Shown one piece after another: positions 16,959-25,809 of a stretch of DNA of 42,032 nt. The stretch is taken from the NCBI GenBank assembly GCA_027587225.1, contig JAPDDQ010000055.1:1-42032 (forward strand). The letters are read 5' to 3'. The first letter of the stretch is position 1; each line of letters begins with the position of its first letter. The notes beneath the pieces are model-generated. The model made no database searches. It was not told where the DNA came from and worked only from the letters and a program-made list of their open reading frames with translations. The position numbers were made by a program, and so were the translations under genes. Source of the DNA: Solirubrobacter taibaiensis. Its GTDB lineage: Bacteria; Actinomycetota; Thermoleophilia; Solirubrobacterales; Solirubrobacteraceae.

Positions 16959-19900
16959 GTGTTGCACCGAAGGACTCGAGCGGCCCTCGCCGCTGCGCTG
17001 GTCGTCGCGCTGACGCCCGCGGCCGCGCACGCCGCAGCCGTGAGCCCGAGCGGGCTGCGGATGGACAACCGGCCCGACCAGCCGCTCGGTGTGGACGACG
17101 CCAAGCCGACGTTCACGTGGACGCTGAACGGGTCCGGCGGGGCAGCACGGCAGAGCGCGTACCAGGTGAAGGTCACCGACACGGCGGGCGCCGTGCTGTG
17201 GGACTCGGGCAAGGTCGCAGGCGCCACGCCGCGCGCCGACTACGCGGGTGCCGCGCTCACCTCACGCGCGCAGGTCGACTGGCAGGTCCGGACGTGGGAC
17301 GGCGCCGGCGAGGCCTCTGACTGGAGCGCGACCCGCCGCTTCGAGATGGGTCTGCTGGAGAAGACCGACTGGGGCACGGCGAAGTGGATCCACCTCCCGC
17401 CGCCGCCGCTGAACCGCGGCGTCACGCTCGACGTCGGCGAGCAGGAGGGCCGCTACATCCGGCTCGACGTGACGAAGCTGGGGCTCGGCCTGTTCGAGTC
17501 CTCCTACAACGGCGTCGTCTCGCGCATCCAGCTCGCCGAGCTGCAGGTGCTCGCGCCCGACGGGACGAACCTCGCGCTCGGCAAGAGCGTCTCGGCGTTC
17601 GACCAGTTCTCGTCCGAGGGCTGGGGCACGCGCAACCTCACGGACGGGCGGATCATCTCGCCCGGCTACATGAGCCGGCACCTGTTCACCCAGGACGCGA
17701 GCCCGTCGAAGTGGGTGCAGATCGACCTCGGCGCTGCGCAGCGGTTTGACAAGGTCGTGCTGTTCCCGCGCAGTGACTCGCGGACGGCGGCGGGCCAGAT
17801 CCCCAACTTCCCCGTCAACTACACGCTGCGCACGGGCACGAGCTCGACGCCGACGACCGTGATCAAGACGGTCACCGACCAGCCGAACCCGCAGGGCCCG
17901 GACCTCGAGAACCCGCTGCCGATCTTCGCGCGCACCTTCACCGCCGACAAGCCGGTCAGCAAGGCGCGCCTGTACATCGCCGGCCTCGGCGCCTACGACG
18001 CGACCGTGAACGGCAAGAAGGTCACCGACACGATCCTCAACCCGGGCTCCTCGAACCCGCTGCGCTCGGTCGAATACGGCACCTACGACGTCACGAGCCT
18101 CGTCTCCGGCGGCGAGAACGCGCTCGGCGTCGCGCTCGGCAACGGCCAGACGAACGTCAACCCGCAGGCCAACTCGGCGACCGGTCGGTCCGACGTCTAC
18201 ACCAAGTTCAACTCGATCCCGCTGCCGCAGGGCACGCTCGTGACCGCGGTCGCGGCGGGCGCGACCACGCTCACGCTCAACAGCGTCACGGGCCATGCCG
18301 TCGGCGACACGGTCAACGTCGACACGCTCGACGGCGGCAGCCGCCTGGAGTCGCGCACGATCACCGCCATCACCGGGACCACGCTCACGGTCACGCCGGC
18401 GCTCGATCAGGCGCACGCGGCGGGCATCGAAGTGCTCGGCAGCGGCGCGCGCACGGCGATGGCGGTCACGCCGCGGCTGCTGGCGCGGCTCGAGCTCACC
18501 TACGCCGACGGCACCACCGACACGATCGTCACGGACCCGTCGTTCAAGGTCGCGCGCGGCCCGACCGTCACGGACAACTACTACGCGGGCGTGGACTACG
18601 ACGCGCGCCGGCAGTCGCCGACCGCGTGGGAGCCGGCGTCGCTCACCTCGGCCCCGGCGTCGACGACGAAGCTGGTGTGGCGCGAGGCGCCGCCGGTCCG
18701 CGTGCAGAAGACCTTCAAGCCCGTGCGCATCCGCAAGGTCTCCAGTGGCTCGTGGTCGTTCGACCTCGGCCAGAACTTCGCCGGCATCCCGAAGCTGAGC
18801 GTCAAGGGCCTGCCGGCCGGCACCGTGATCAAGATCGTCCCGGGTGAGTCCTGGTCCTCCAGCGGCACGGTCAGCACGGCCTCGTCCGGCTCACCGACCG
18901 GCATCTTCAACACGTACACGACCGGCGGCGCGGCCGAGGAGACCTTCGCGCCGACCTCGATGTACCACGGCTTCCAGTACGTCCAGGTCAGCGGCCTGCC
19001 CGACGACTACGTCGTCGACGACACCACGATCACCGGCCTGGCGACCAACGCCGACGTGCCCACGGGCGGCTCGGTCACCACTGACAGCGACCTGATCAAC
19101 ACCGTGCACCGGATGGCGGAGTGGTCGATCCGCTCGAACATGCAGTCCACGTTCACGGATTGCCCGCACCGCGAGAAGCTCGCGTGGCTGGCGGACATGA
19201 TCCAGTCGATGGGCTCGATCCACGCCAACTTCGACGTGTCGGGCTACCTGCGCGGGATGCAGCGCCACATGCTCGAGGCCCAGCTGCCGGACGGGCTCAT
19301 CCCGGGCACGGCGCCGGAGTTCCCGATCTTCGGCGGCGGCTACCGCGACGACGTCAACTGGGGCGGCGCGTTCATCATCACGCCGTACACGCTGTGGCAG
19401 ACCTACGGCGACACCCGCACCATGCGCGAGTACTGGGCGCCGATGCAGGCCTATCTGGCGTACGTGCGCAAGCAGGTCGGCGCCAACGGGCTGCTGGTCA
19501 GCGGCCTGAAGGACTGGATCGCCGGCGACACGACGACCACGGCGGAGGCGACGGGCACGTACGGGCTCTACGTGATCGCCGACCAGATGGCGAAGATGGC
19601 GGCCGAGCTGGGCAAGAGCGCGGACGCGGCTGAGTACCGCGCGCTCGCGGACGGTCTGGCGGCCGCGTTCAACACCGCGTTCTACGACCCGGCGACAAAG
19701 ACCTATCCGGGGTCGCAGGCGATGGCCGCGCTGCCGCTCGCCATGGGCATCGTGCCCGCCGGTGCGGAGCAGTCCGTGCTTGATTCGCTCGTCCAGCGCA
19801 TCTACGCCTACCACCCCAGCGGGAGCGGGCCGCACATGAGCGGCGGCACGGTGTCACTGCAAGCCACTTACCGCGTCCTGATGGAGCACGACCGCGGCGA

Positions 19901-20729
19901 CGTGTTGTGGGACGTGCTGCAGGAGCCGAGCGCGCCGAGCTACGTGAACTTCTTCAACCAGGGACGCACGACGATCCCCGAGTCGTGGGACTTCGCGGGC
20001 TCGCAGAACCACATGATCCTGCTGCAGATCGACGAGTGGTTCAGCAAGGGGCTGACGGGCATCCGCCAGGCGCCGGGCTCGGTCGGCTACGAGCGCGTGA
20101 TCATCAAGCCGCAGGCCGTGGGGACGCTGTCGCACGTGAGCGGCTCCTACGAGTCGCCGCGCGGGACGATCACGAGCGAGTGGCGCAAGGGTGCCAACGG
20201 CGTGTCCTCGATGAAGGTGCGCGTGCCTGCCGGCGTGGCCGCGACGGTCTACGTGCCCGCCACCGCGGAGCAGTCGTTCGTCGGCGCGAAGCCGACGGGC
20301 CGCGTGCCCGGCTACCAGGTGTTCGAAGTGCAGCCGGGCGAGACGGAGCTCGTGCAGGGCACGAGCGTCGAGGCGCCGGTCGGCGGGACCGTGCCGGCAA
20401 CGTTGTCGCTGTCGCTCGGCGCGCCCGCCTCGTTCGGCGCGTTCACGCCCGGTGTGGCGAAGGAGTACACGGCGGCTACCACGGCGAACGTGATCTCCAC
20501 CGCGGGTGACGCGTCGCTGAGCGTCTCCGAGCCCGGCCATCTCACCAACGGCGCCTTCTCGCTGGCGGAGCCGTTGCGGGTGTCGCTGAGCCGGTCCGCG
20601 TGGACGGCGCCGGTGTCCAACGACACCGTCGACATCGCGTTCAAGCAACTCGTGAAGGCCAACGACCCGCTGCGCACCGGTGCGTACGCGCGGACGTTGA
20701 CCTTCACGCTGTCTACAACGACGCCTTAG
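16959..20729 (+). CDS. Secreted GH78 alpha-L-rhamnosidase with C-terminal module
   Basis: This exported enzyme of 1,256 residues cleaves terminal alpha-L-rhamnose from glycosides or polysaccharides. GTG 16959 follows GAGGAGGAGAG and begins a signal peptide ending AAAHA near residue 25. Order: N-terminal beta domain (about 30-140), a discoidin-like carbohydrate-binding insert (about 150-300), rhamnosidase N-domain (about 325-400), a small inserted beta unit (about 428-490), concanavalin-like A domain (about 560-690), and the (alpha/alpha)6 catalytic barrel. E739 in DCPHREKLAW is the likely general acid and E1008 in TTIPESWDF the likely base. A beta-sandwich C domain and the 115-residue shared module end the protein. 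The gene meets the convergent isomerase in a 4-bp stop overlap. Confidence 0.93.
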   Translation: MLHRRTRAALAAALVVALTPAAAHAAAVSPSGLRMDNRPDQPLGVDDAKPTFTWTLNGSGGAARQSAYQVKVTDTAGAVLWDSGKVAGATPRADYAGAALTSRAQVDWQVRTWDGAGEASDWSATRRFEMGLLEKTDWGTAKWIHLPPPPLNRGVTLDVGEQEGRYIRLDVTKLGLGLFESSYNGVVSRIQLAELQVLAPDGTNLALGKSVSAFDQFSSEGWGTRNLTDGRIISPGYMSRHLFTQDASPSKWVQIDLGAAQRFDKVVLFPRSDSRTAAGQIPNFPVNYTLRTGTSSTPTTVIKTVTDQPNPQGPDLENPLPIFARTFTADKPVSKARLYIAGLGAYDATVNGKKVTDTILNPGSSNPLRSVEYGTYDVTSLVSGGENALGVALGNGQTNVNPQANSATGRSDVYTKFNSIPLPQGTLVTAVAAGATTLTLNSVTGHAVGDTVNVDTLDGGSRLESRTITAITGTTLTVTPALDQAHAAGIEVLGSGARTAMAVTPRLLARLELTYADGTTDTIVTDPSFKVARGPTVTDNYYAGVDYDARRQSPTAWEPASLTSAPASTTKLVWREAPPVRVQKTFKPVRIRKVSSGSWSFDLGQNFAGIPKLSVKGLPAGTVIKIVPGESWSSSGTVSTASSGSPTGIFNTYTTGGAAEETFAPTSMYHGFQYVQVSGLPDDYVVDDTTITGLATNADVPTGGSVTTDSDLINTVHRMAEWSIRSNMQSTFTDCPHREKLAWLADMIQSMGSIHANFDVSGYLRGMQRHMLEAQLPDGLIPGTAPEFPIFGGGYRDDVNWGGAFIITPYTLWQTYGDTRTMREYWAPMQAYLAYVRKQVGANGLLVSGLKDWIAGDTTTTAEATGTYGLYVIADQMAKMAAELGKSADAAEYRALADGLAAAFNTAFYDPATKTYPGSQAMAALPLAMGIVPAGAEQSVLDSLVQRIYAYHPSGSGPHMSGGTVSLQATYRVLMEHDRGDVLWDVLQEPSAPSYVNFFNQGRTTIPESWDFAGSQNHMILLQIDEWFSKGLTGIRQAPGSVGYERVIIKPQAVGTLSHVSGSYESPRGTITSEWRKGANGVSSMKVRVPAGVAATVYVPATAEQSFVGAKPTGRVPGYQVFEVQPGETELVQGTSVEAPVGGTVPATLSLSLGAPASFGAFTPGVAKEYTAATTANVISTAGDASLSVSEPGHLTNGAFSLAEPLRVSLSRSAWTAPVSNDTVDIAFKQLVKANDPLRTGAYARTLTFTLSTTTP
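20382..20729 (+). other. 115-residue C-terminal module, copy 2 (rhamnosidase)
   Basis: The last 115 residues, GGTVPATLSL to TLTFTLSTTTP, match the M36 protease C-terminus over the full length with no gaps and about 77% identity. As there, the module sits after a complete enzyme and ends at the stop. Its end (LRTGAYARTLTFTLSTTTP) is vaguely like the last strands of WxL cell-wall-binding domains, but the WxL tryptophans are replaced by phenylalanine. Any relation is a guess. Confidence 0.85.
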
Positions 20730-21718
20730 TGGCCGCCGCGACCGTGGCCGCGGCCCTTCTTGCCGTGGTCACGGTCGTCGTGGCCGTGCCCCTTGGCCTT
20801 GCCCTTGCTCGAGAACTTCACCTTGTCGAGGTACTTGAAGCCCACCTCGGCCGCCTCGAACGGGTTGAACGTGGTGTCGCCGAAGCGCGGGTCGTGCTCG
20901 ACCGTGTAGTACCGGATCTGGCCCTTTGAGGCCGCGAAGATCTTCGGGAAGTCGATGCTGCCACGGCCGACGATCTCGATCCGACCGTCGCTCGCGCGCC
21001 GGTCCTTGACGTGGAAGAACTGGATCCGGCCGCGGTACTGCTTCAGCAGCGCCACGGGGTCCTGGCCGCCCTGGACCGCCCAGTAGAGATCGAGCTGGAA
21101 GGTCACGTTCTTCTTGGACGTGTTGGCCATCACGATGTCGTAGGCCGTGCGCCCGTTGTAGACCTTCGTGAACTCCCAGTTGTGGTTGTGGAGGATCAGC
21201 GTCTGGCCCGCCTTGCGCGCCTTCTCGCCCGCCGCGTCGAGGTACTTCGCGTAGGCGACCCAGTCGGCCTCGGTGTTGAGCTTGTCGTTGGGCGTCGCGC
21301 CCGAGCCGAAGTACTTGGTGCCGAGGACCTTGTTGTCGGCGATGATCTGGTCCACGTTCTGCGGGGCGGTCGGGTCGCCGACGTCGACGTGGCGACCGGG
21401 CGCCTTCAGGCCGTACTTGCGCAGCAGGTCCTTGTACTGCTGCGGCGTCAGGCCGCTGAGCTGGAACGGCTCGACGTTCTTGTAGCCGTAGGAGCGCAGC
21501 TTCGCGAAGACCTCTTCGGTGCGCTGGACGGCGGCCGGGCCGGGCTCGAACCCGACGTACTCGGCGAACGTCCACAGCTGGACGCTGATCTGCTGTGTGG
21601 GGACGCCGCGGCCACCATGGCCCTTCTTGCCTGTAGCCAGGGCGGTGTCGGCGACGCCTGCGCTCATGCCGATGGCAAGCGCGGCGGCGACGAGACCGCG
21701 GGTAAATGACTGCTTCAT
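20726..21718 (-). CDS. Exported sugar phosphate isomerase/epimerase-like TIM-barrel protein
   Basis: This 330-residue protein has a signal peptide (MKQSFTRGLVAAALAIGMSA, cleaved near ATA at 28-30) and an AP-endonuclease-2/xylose-isomerase-like TIM barrel. Blocks seen are ISVQLWTFAEYVGF, LILHNHNWEF, FQLDLYWAVQGG and FFHVKDRR, with metal-site residues E/D/H in the family positions. Exported members are common next to glycoside hydrolases in soil bacteria, and the reaction is often unknown. Both ends of the mature protein are rich in Gly, Lys and His (GKKGHGGRG near residue 31 and a roughly 30-residue tail ending RGHGRGGH), suggesting metal or surface binding. GGGGGAGG lies upstream of ATG 21718. 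Confidence 0.82.
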   Translation of the reverse strand: MKQSFTRGLVAAALAIGMSAGVADTALATGKKGHGGRGVPTQQISVQLWTFAEYVGFEPGPAAVQRTEEVFAKLRSYGYKNVEPFQLSGLTPQQYKDLLRKYGLKAPGRHVDVGDPTAPQNVDQIIADNKVLGTKYFGSGATPNDKLNTEADWVAYAKYLDAAGEKARKAGQTLILHNHNWEFTKVYNGRTAYDIVMANTSKKNVTFQLDLYWAVQGGQDPVALLKQYRGRIQFFHVKDRRASDGRIEIVGRGSIDFPKIFAASKGQIRYYTVEHDPRFGDTTFNPFEAAEVGFKYLDKVKFSSKGKAKGHGHDDRDHGKKGRGHGRGGH

Positions 21719-21793
21719 GGAGTCATGCCTCCCCCACCCGCCACATGAGAAAACCCATCGCGTCTCATCCGCGTGACGCTAAGGTCGCCGCGC

Positions 21794-23281
21794 ATGGGTC
21801 GTTGGTGGACGCTTTTGGCCGTGTGCCTCGGCACGTTCATGTTGCTCGTGGACGTGACCATCGTCAACGTGGCGCTACCGGCCATCGAGGAGGACCTCGG
21901 GTCGGCGTTCGAGGATCTGCAGTGGGTGATCGACGCCTACGCGCTGACGCTCGCCGCGGCGCTGCTCGCGGGCGGGTCGCTCGCGGACCTGCTGGGCCGG
22001 CGCCGGATCTACGTGATCGGCGTGGTGCTGTTCACGTTCGCCTCGTTGCTGTGCGGCCTGGCGGGCTCGCCGCTGATGCTCAACCTCGCGCGAGGGCTGC
22101 AGGGCGTGGGCGCGGGCCTGATGTTCGCGTGCTCGCTGGCGCTGCTGGCCAACACCTACCGCGGCAAGGATCGCGGCACGGCGTTCGGCATCTGGGGCGC
22201 CACGACCGGCGCCGCGGTCGCGATCGGCCCATTGGCCGGCGGCATCCTCACCGACCTCATCGGCTGGGAGGCGATCTTCTTCGTCAACCTGCCGATCGGC
22301 GTGCTCGTGGTGGCGTTGACGTTGCGCTACGTCGCGGAGTCGCGCAACGAGCACGCGGGCGGCATCGACGTGCTCGGTCTCGTCCTGTTCTCCGCCGCGC
22401 TGGCCGCGCTCGTGTTCGGCCTCATTCGTGGCAACGACGAGGGCTTCACCTCGCCGCTGATCCTCACGCTCTTGATCGGCTCGGCCGTCCTGCTGGTCGC
22501 GTTCGTGTTCGTGCAGCGCACCGCCAAGTATCCGACGTTCGATCTGAGTCTCTTCCGCGTGCCCACGTTCGTCGGCGGGCTGATCGCCGCCTTCGTGCTG
22601 AGCGCGGCGATGTTCGCGTGCTTCCTGTACCTGACGCTCTACATGCAGAACCAGCTCGGCTACACCGCCCTGGAGGCGGGCGTGCGGTTCCTGCCGATCT
22701 CGCTGCTCTCGTTCGTCGTCGCGCCGATATCGGGCAAGCTCGCGGAGCGGCTCGGCGTGCGCTGGTTCATCGGCGCCGGCCTGCTGTTCGTCGCGGGCGC
22801 GTTGTTCTCGTTCAGCGGGCTCGACGTCGGCGACGACTGGACCGCGTTGCTGCCCGGGATGATCCTCGGCGGCATCGGCATCGGCATGGTCAACGCGCCG
22901 CTCGCCACCACCGCCGTCGGCGTGGTGGAGCCCCAGCGCGCCGGCGTGGCCTCGGGCATCAACTCCACCGCCCGCCAGGTCGGCATCGCCACCGGCACCG
23001 CGGTGTACGGCGCGATCGCGGCGGGCGTGATCGACGGCCGTGCCCCTGAGTTCGCCCAGGCCGTCGGCGGCCGCATCCCGCAGGGCGTCGAAGGCTCCTT
23101 CAGCGACTTCATCCTGTTCGGCGCCTACGAGCAGCTGGGCGAGCGGGCGATCGAGCCCGGCCGCGCCGCCTTCATCGCCGGGCTCGACCAGCTCCTGGTG
23201 GTCGGCAGCGTCGTCGCCCTGGTCGGCGCCGTCCTGTGCTTCGTGCTGATCCGGCCGCGCGACTTCGTCGACCACGCCTAG
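21794..23281 (+). CDS. EmrB/QacA-type 14-segment MFS exporter (DHA2)
   Basis: This is a proton-coupled multidrug exporter of about 495 residues. The DHA2 signature TIVNVALPAIEEDL is in segment 1, motif A-like GGSLADLLGRRRIY between segments 2 and 3, motif C-like GPLAGGILTDLIGWE in segment 5, and two extra central segments are present. ATG 21794 has TAAGGTCG about eight bases upstream; GTG 21773 would add seven unlikely residues. It is divergent from the exported isomerase and has no adjacent regulator. It meets DUF3224 in a CTAG stop overlap. Confidence 0.9.
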   Translation: MGRWWTLLAVCLGTFMLLVDVTIVNVALPAIEEDLGSAFEDLQWVIDAYALTLAAALLAGGSLADLLGRRRIYVIGVVLFTFASLLCGLAGSPLMLNLARGLQGVGAGLMFACSLALLANTYRGKDRGTAFGIWGATTGAAVAIGPLAGGILTDLIGWEAIFFVNLPIGVLVVALTLRYVAESRNEHAGGIDVLGLVLFSAALAALVFGLIRGNDEGFTSPLILTLLIGSAVLLVAFVFVQRTAKYPTFDLSLFRVPTFVGGLIAAFVLSAAMFACFLYLTLYMQNQLGYTALEAGVRFLPISLLSFVVAPISGKLAERLGVRWFIGAGLLFVAGALFSFSGLDVGDDWTALLPGMILGGIGIGMVNAPLATTAVGVVEPQRAGVASGINSTARQVGIATGTAVYGAIAAGVIDGRAPEFAQAVGGRIPQGVEGSFSDFILFGAYEQLGERAIEPGRAAFIAGLDQLLVVGSVVALVGAVLCFVLIRPRDFVDHA

Positions 23282-23676
23282 AGCTCGTAGTCGAACCAGA
23301 CGCGGTGGGTGCCGTCGGCGTCGACGGCCATGCCGCCCGCACCGCTGATCGTCGCGAGGTCGCCCGTGCCGCTGGCCGGGACGATCAAGAAGTGCTCGTG
23401 CGCCCGGTCGGCCCCGCTGGTGCTCGCCGTGTGCGTGAAGTTGAACGCGCCGGCATGTCCGTCGAGTGACCCTTCGAACGACTCCATCGCGACGTACGTG
23501 CCGACCCCGCGGGCCTGGTCGAACGCGGAGGTGAAGATCGTCGCGGAGCGGCCGCTGACCTCGCCTTCGTAGGCCTTGGCCATCGTCGCGACGCCGACGG
23601 GCAGGGCGGTCTCGATCGGCGAGTCGAGCGCCACGGCCTTGAATGACTCGACGCGGAAGGTTCCGGTGGCTCGCAT
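23278..23676 (-). CDS. DUF3224 domain-containing protein
   Basis: This 132-residue soluble protein matches DUF3224, a small beta-barrel of the allene-oxide-cyclase-like or lipocalin-like type. Characteristic blocks are VGTYVAMESFEGSLDGHAGAF, the FNFTHTAS strand, and an ending FDYEL. Function is unknown for the family. ATG 23676 starts exactly at the conserved MRATGTFRV; longer readings on this strand are antisense to the P450 gene. It is divergent from the P450, with only 54 bp between the starts. Confidence 0.85.
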   Translation of the reverse strand: MRATGTFRVESFKAVALDSPIETALPVGVATMAKAYEGEVSGRSATIFTSAFDQARGVGTYVAMESFEGSLDGHAGAFNFTHTASTSGADRAHEHFLIVPASGTGDLATISGAGGMAVDADGTHRVWFDYEL

Positions 23677-23730
23677 GGCGGGCGAGATTAGTGGTTGACC
23701 GGGGCGGGGCGCCGTGGGACGTTGTGCGAC

Positions 23731-25077
23731 GTGACGGCCGTGCTGCAGCGCCCCACCCGCCGCGCGATCAGTGACCTTCCGGGGCCGCGCGGGGTGCCCG
23801 GGGCGGGGAACGCGCTGCAGCTGCGTAACACGCGCCTGCACCTCACGCTCGAGCACTGGGCGCGCCGCCACGGGCCGGTGTTCCGCTTCGCGATCGGCCC
23901 GATGCCCGTGGTCGCCTTCGCCGAGCCGGACGCGATCAACGAGATCCTGCGCGAGCGGCCAGAGGGCTACCGGCGCTGGCGCGAGGTCGAGGACGTGTTC
24001 CGCGAGGTGGGCATCCACGGCGTGTTCTCGGCCGAGGGCGGAGAGTGGCGCACGCAGCGCCGGCTCGCGGTGATGGCGCTCAACACGAACCACCTGCACC
24101 GCTACTTCGACGTCATCCGCGTCGCGACGGAGCGGCTGCGCGGCCGGCTCGACGCGGCGGCCAGGTCCGGCGAGTCGTTCGAGCTCCAGCGCGCGTACAT
24201 GGCCTTCACCACCGACGTGGCGTCGGCGCTCGCGTTCGGGCAGGACCTGAACACCGTCGAGCACGAGAGCGAGCTCCAAGGCCACATCGAGCGCGTGTTC
24301 CCGATGCTCAGCCGCCGCATCAACGCGCCGTTTCCGTACTGGCGCTACGTCAAGCCACCGGCCGACCGCGCCGCCGAGCGCTCGCTCGTCGAGGTCCGCC
24401 GCGCGGTGGAAGGGTTCATCGCCGCGGCGCGCGCGCGGATGGAGCGGCGCCCGGAGCTCTACGCCCAGCCCGAGAACTTCCTCGAGAGCATGCTCGCGGC
24501 GCAGCGCGAGGGGCGCTACAGCGACGAGGAGGTGTTCGGCAACACGTTCCAGATGCTGCTCGCCGGCGAGGACACGACCGCGCACTCGCTGTCGTGGGCG
24601 AGCTACTTCATCGCGAGGGACCCGGCGTTGCAGCGCCGCCTGGCGGCGGCCGCGCCCGTGATCGAAGATCCCGAGACCACGTTCGAGTACGGCGACGCGG
24701 TGCTGCGCGAGACGATGCGGCTGAAGTCGGTCGCCCCGCTGATCTTCGTCGAGCCGCTCGAAGACGTCACGGTGGCCGGCGTCGACCTGCCGCGCGGCAC
24801 CCGCGTGATCGCACTCACGCGCTACGCCGGCGCGCACGGCGCCGCCACGTTCGACCCCGAGCGCGAGCGCGACCAGAAGCGCTTCCTGACCTTCGGTGCA
24901 GGCGCGCGATTCTGCCCCGGCCGCAACCTCGCCCTGCTCGAGGCACGCACCGCGCTGGCCATGCTCACCCGCCACTTCGAGATCACGCTCGACCCCGCGG
25001 CGCCGCCGGTGCGCGAGCGCTTCGGGTTCACGATGCAGCCGACCGGCCTGCGCGTGCACGTCCGCGCACGTTCCTAG
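23731..25077 (+). CDS. Cytochrome P450
   Basis: This 448-residue soluble haem monooxygenase has all core motifs: proline-rich LPGPRGVPGAG near residue 16, I-helix AGEDTTAHS (278-286) with the acid-threonine pair, ExxR in ETMRL, and haem loop FGAGARFCPGR with the axial C395. The closest type is the CYP102/CYP4-like class rather than the short actinobacterial CYP105 class. The substrate cannot be read from sequence. No ferredoxin or reductase gene is adjacent. GTG 23731 begins just before the conserved region; TTG 23695 is an alternative with no better ribosome site. It ends in a CTAG overlap with the next gene. Confidence 0.92.
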   Translation: MTAVLQRPTRRAISDLPGPRGVPGAGNALQLRNTRLHLTLEHWARRHGPVFRFAIGPMPVVAFAEPDAINEILRERPEGYRRWREVEDVFREVGIHGVFSAEGGEWRTQRRLAVMALNTNHLHRYFDVIRVATERLRGRLDAAARSGESFELQRAYMAFTTDVASALAFGQDLNTVEHESELQGHIERVFPMLSRRINAPFPYWRYVKPPADRAAERSLVEVRRAVEGFIAAARARMERRPELYAQPENFLESMLAAQREGRYSDEEVFGNTFQMLLAGEDTTAHSLSWASYFIARDPALQRRLAAAAPVIEDPETTFEYGDAVLRETMRLKSVAPLIFVEPLEDVTVAGVDLPRGTRVIALTRYAGAHGAATFDPERERDQKRFLTFGAGARFCPGRNLALLEARTALAMLTRHFEITLDPAAPPVRERFGFTMQPTGLRVHVRARS

Positions 25078-25478
25078 ACGACGGCGAGGGCGACGGCGAC
25101 CTGTGCCGTCCACGCCGCGGTGCGCCCCCAGTTGGCCCGCACGAGCCGGCGCAGGAGCCGCGGGTCGGCCTCCGTCTCGAGCCGGCCGTGCAGCGGAGCG
25201 AAGATCGCCGCGGTCGCGGCGAAGGTCCCGACCGCCAGCCCGGCGTTCAACCCACGGAGCGGGTCGACGCGGTCGAGGAGGAGGGCCACGGCAAGCCCCA
25301 CGTTCGCGAGCATCAGCGGCGCCGCGATCCACGTGATCCGTCGCCGGTGCTCGGCGCCGTAGCGCGCCCACTCGGGTGCCCCGACGCTCGCGAACAGCGG
25401 ATAGCCCACGAGCTGGATCGTCCAGATCAGCCCAGCGAGGAATGCGGCGACGGCGAGGTTCGCGAGTTCGAGGGTCAC
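25074..25478 (-). CDS. Small four-segment membrane protein
   Basis: This protein of about 134 residues has four predicted membrane segments. It shows the pattern IWTIQLVGYPLFASVG, YGAEHRRRITWIAAPLM, a central AGLAVGTFAATAAIFAP, and RRLVRANWGRTAAWTAQ. This layout recurs in uncharacterised bacterial membrane proteins similar to DUF1772. The start is uncertain: GTG 25478 begins right before the first segment, GTG 25514 and ATG 25559 are longer, and the last would overlap the divergent gene's ATG. The function is unknown. Confidence 0.65.
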   Translation of the reverse strand: MTLELANLAVAAFLAGLIWTIQLVGYPLFASVGAPEWARYGAEHRRRITWIAAPLMLANVGLAVALLLDRVDPLRGLNAGLAVGTFAATAAIFAPLHGRLETEADPRLLRRLVRANWGRTAAWTAQVAVALAVV

Positions 25479-25557
25479 ACGTGCGGTACGCCCGCGTGCC
25501 CAGTTCCGGCTCACGAAAAATCCCCGCGACAGCGCTCCGCATGCGACGATCACGGCC

Positions 25558-25809
25558 ATGGCGCGCGCACCGATTCTCCAGATCGAGGGTCAGCTGCAGG
25601 TGATCGAGACCACCGGTGCGTGGGGCGTGTACGCCGGCGAGCGGATCGTGATCGGCTCCGGCGACAGCTTCCGCGACGACCTCGGCGTGAAGATCCGCGA
25701 GACGTTCGAGGCGGGCGCCGCGGAAGCCCTCGACGACGGCCGCTCGCCGTCCGAGCGCTTCGAGCTCCCACGCGTGCGCGTGACGATCGAAGTCATCGAC
25801 CCTGCGTGA
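25558..25809 (+). CDS. Small conserved hypothetical protein
   Basis: This 83-residue acidic protein with no membrane segment has a beta-rich start (ILQIEGQLQVIETTGAWGVY, then GERIVIGSGDSF) and a helical middle. I do not recognise the family. It ends in GTGA, overlapping the start of the MpaB-type oxygenase, so the two are translated together. ATG 25558 is the only start with a normal length. Confidence 0.65.
   Translation: MARAPILQIEGQLQVIETTGAWGVYAGERIVIGSGDSFRDDLGVKIRETFEAGAAEALDDGRSPSERFELPRVRVTIEVIDPA

Noticed and set aside
23677..25542. Long minus-strand extension upstream of DUF3224
   Set aside because: It is antisense to the P450 gene; the true DUF3224 start is ATG 23676.
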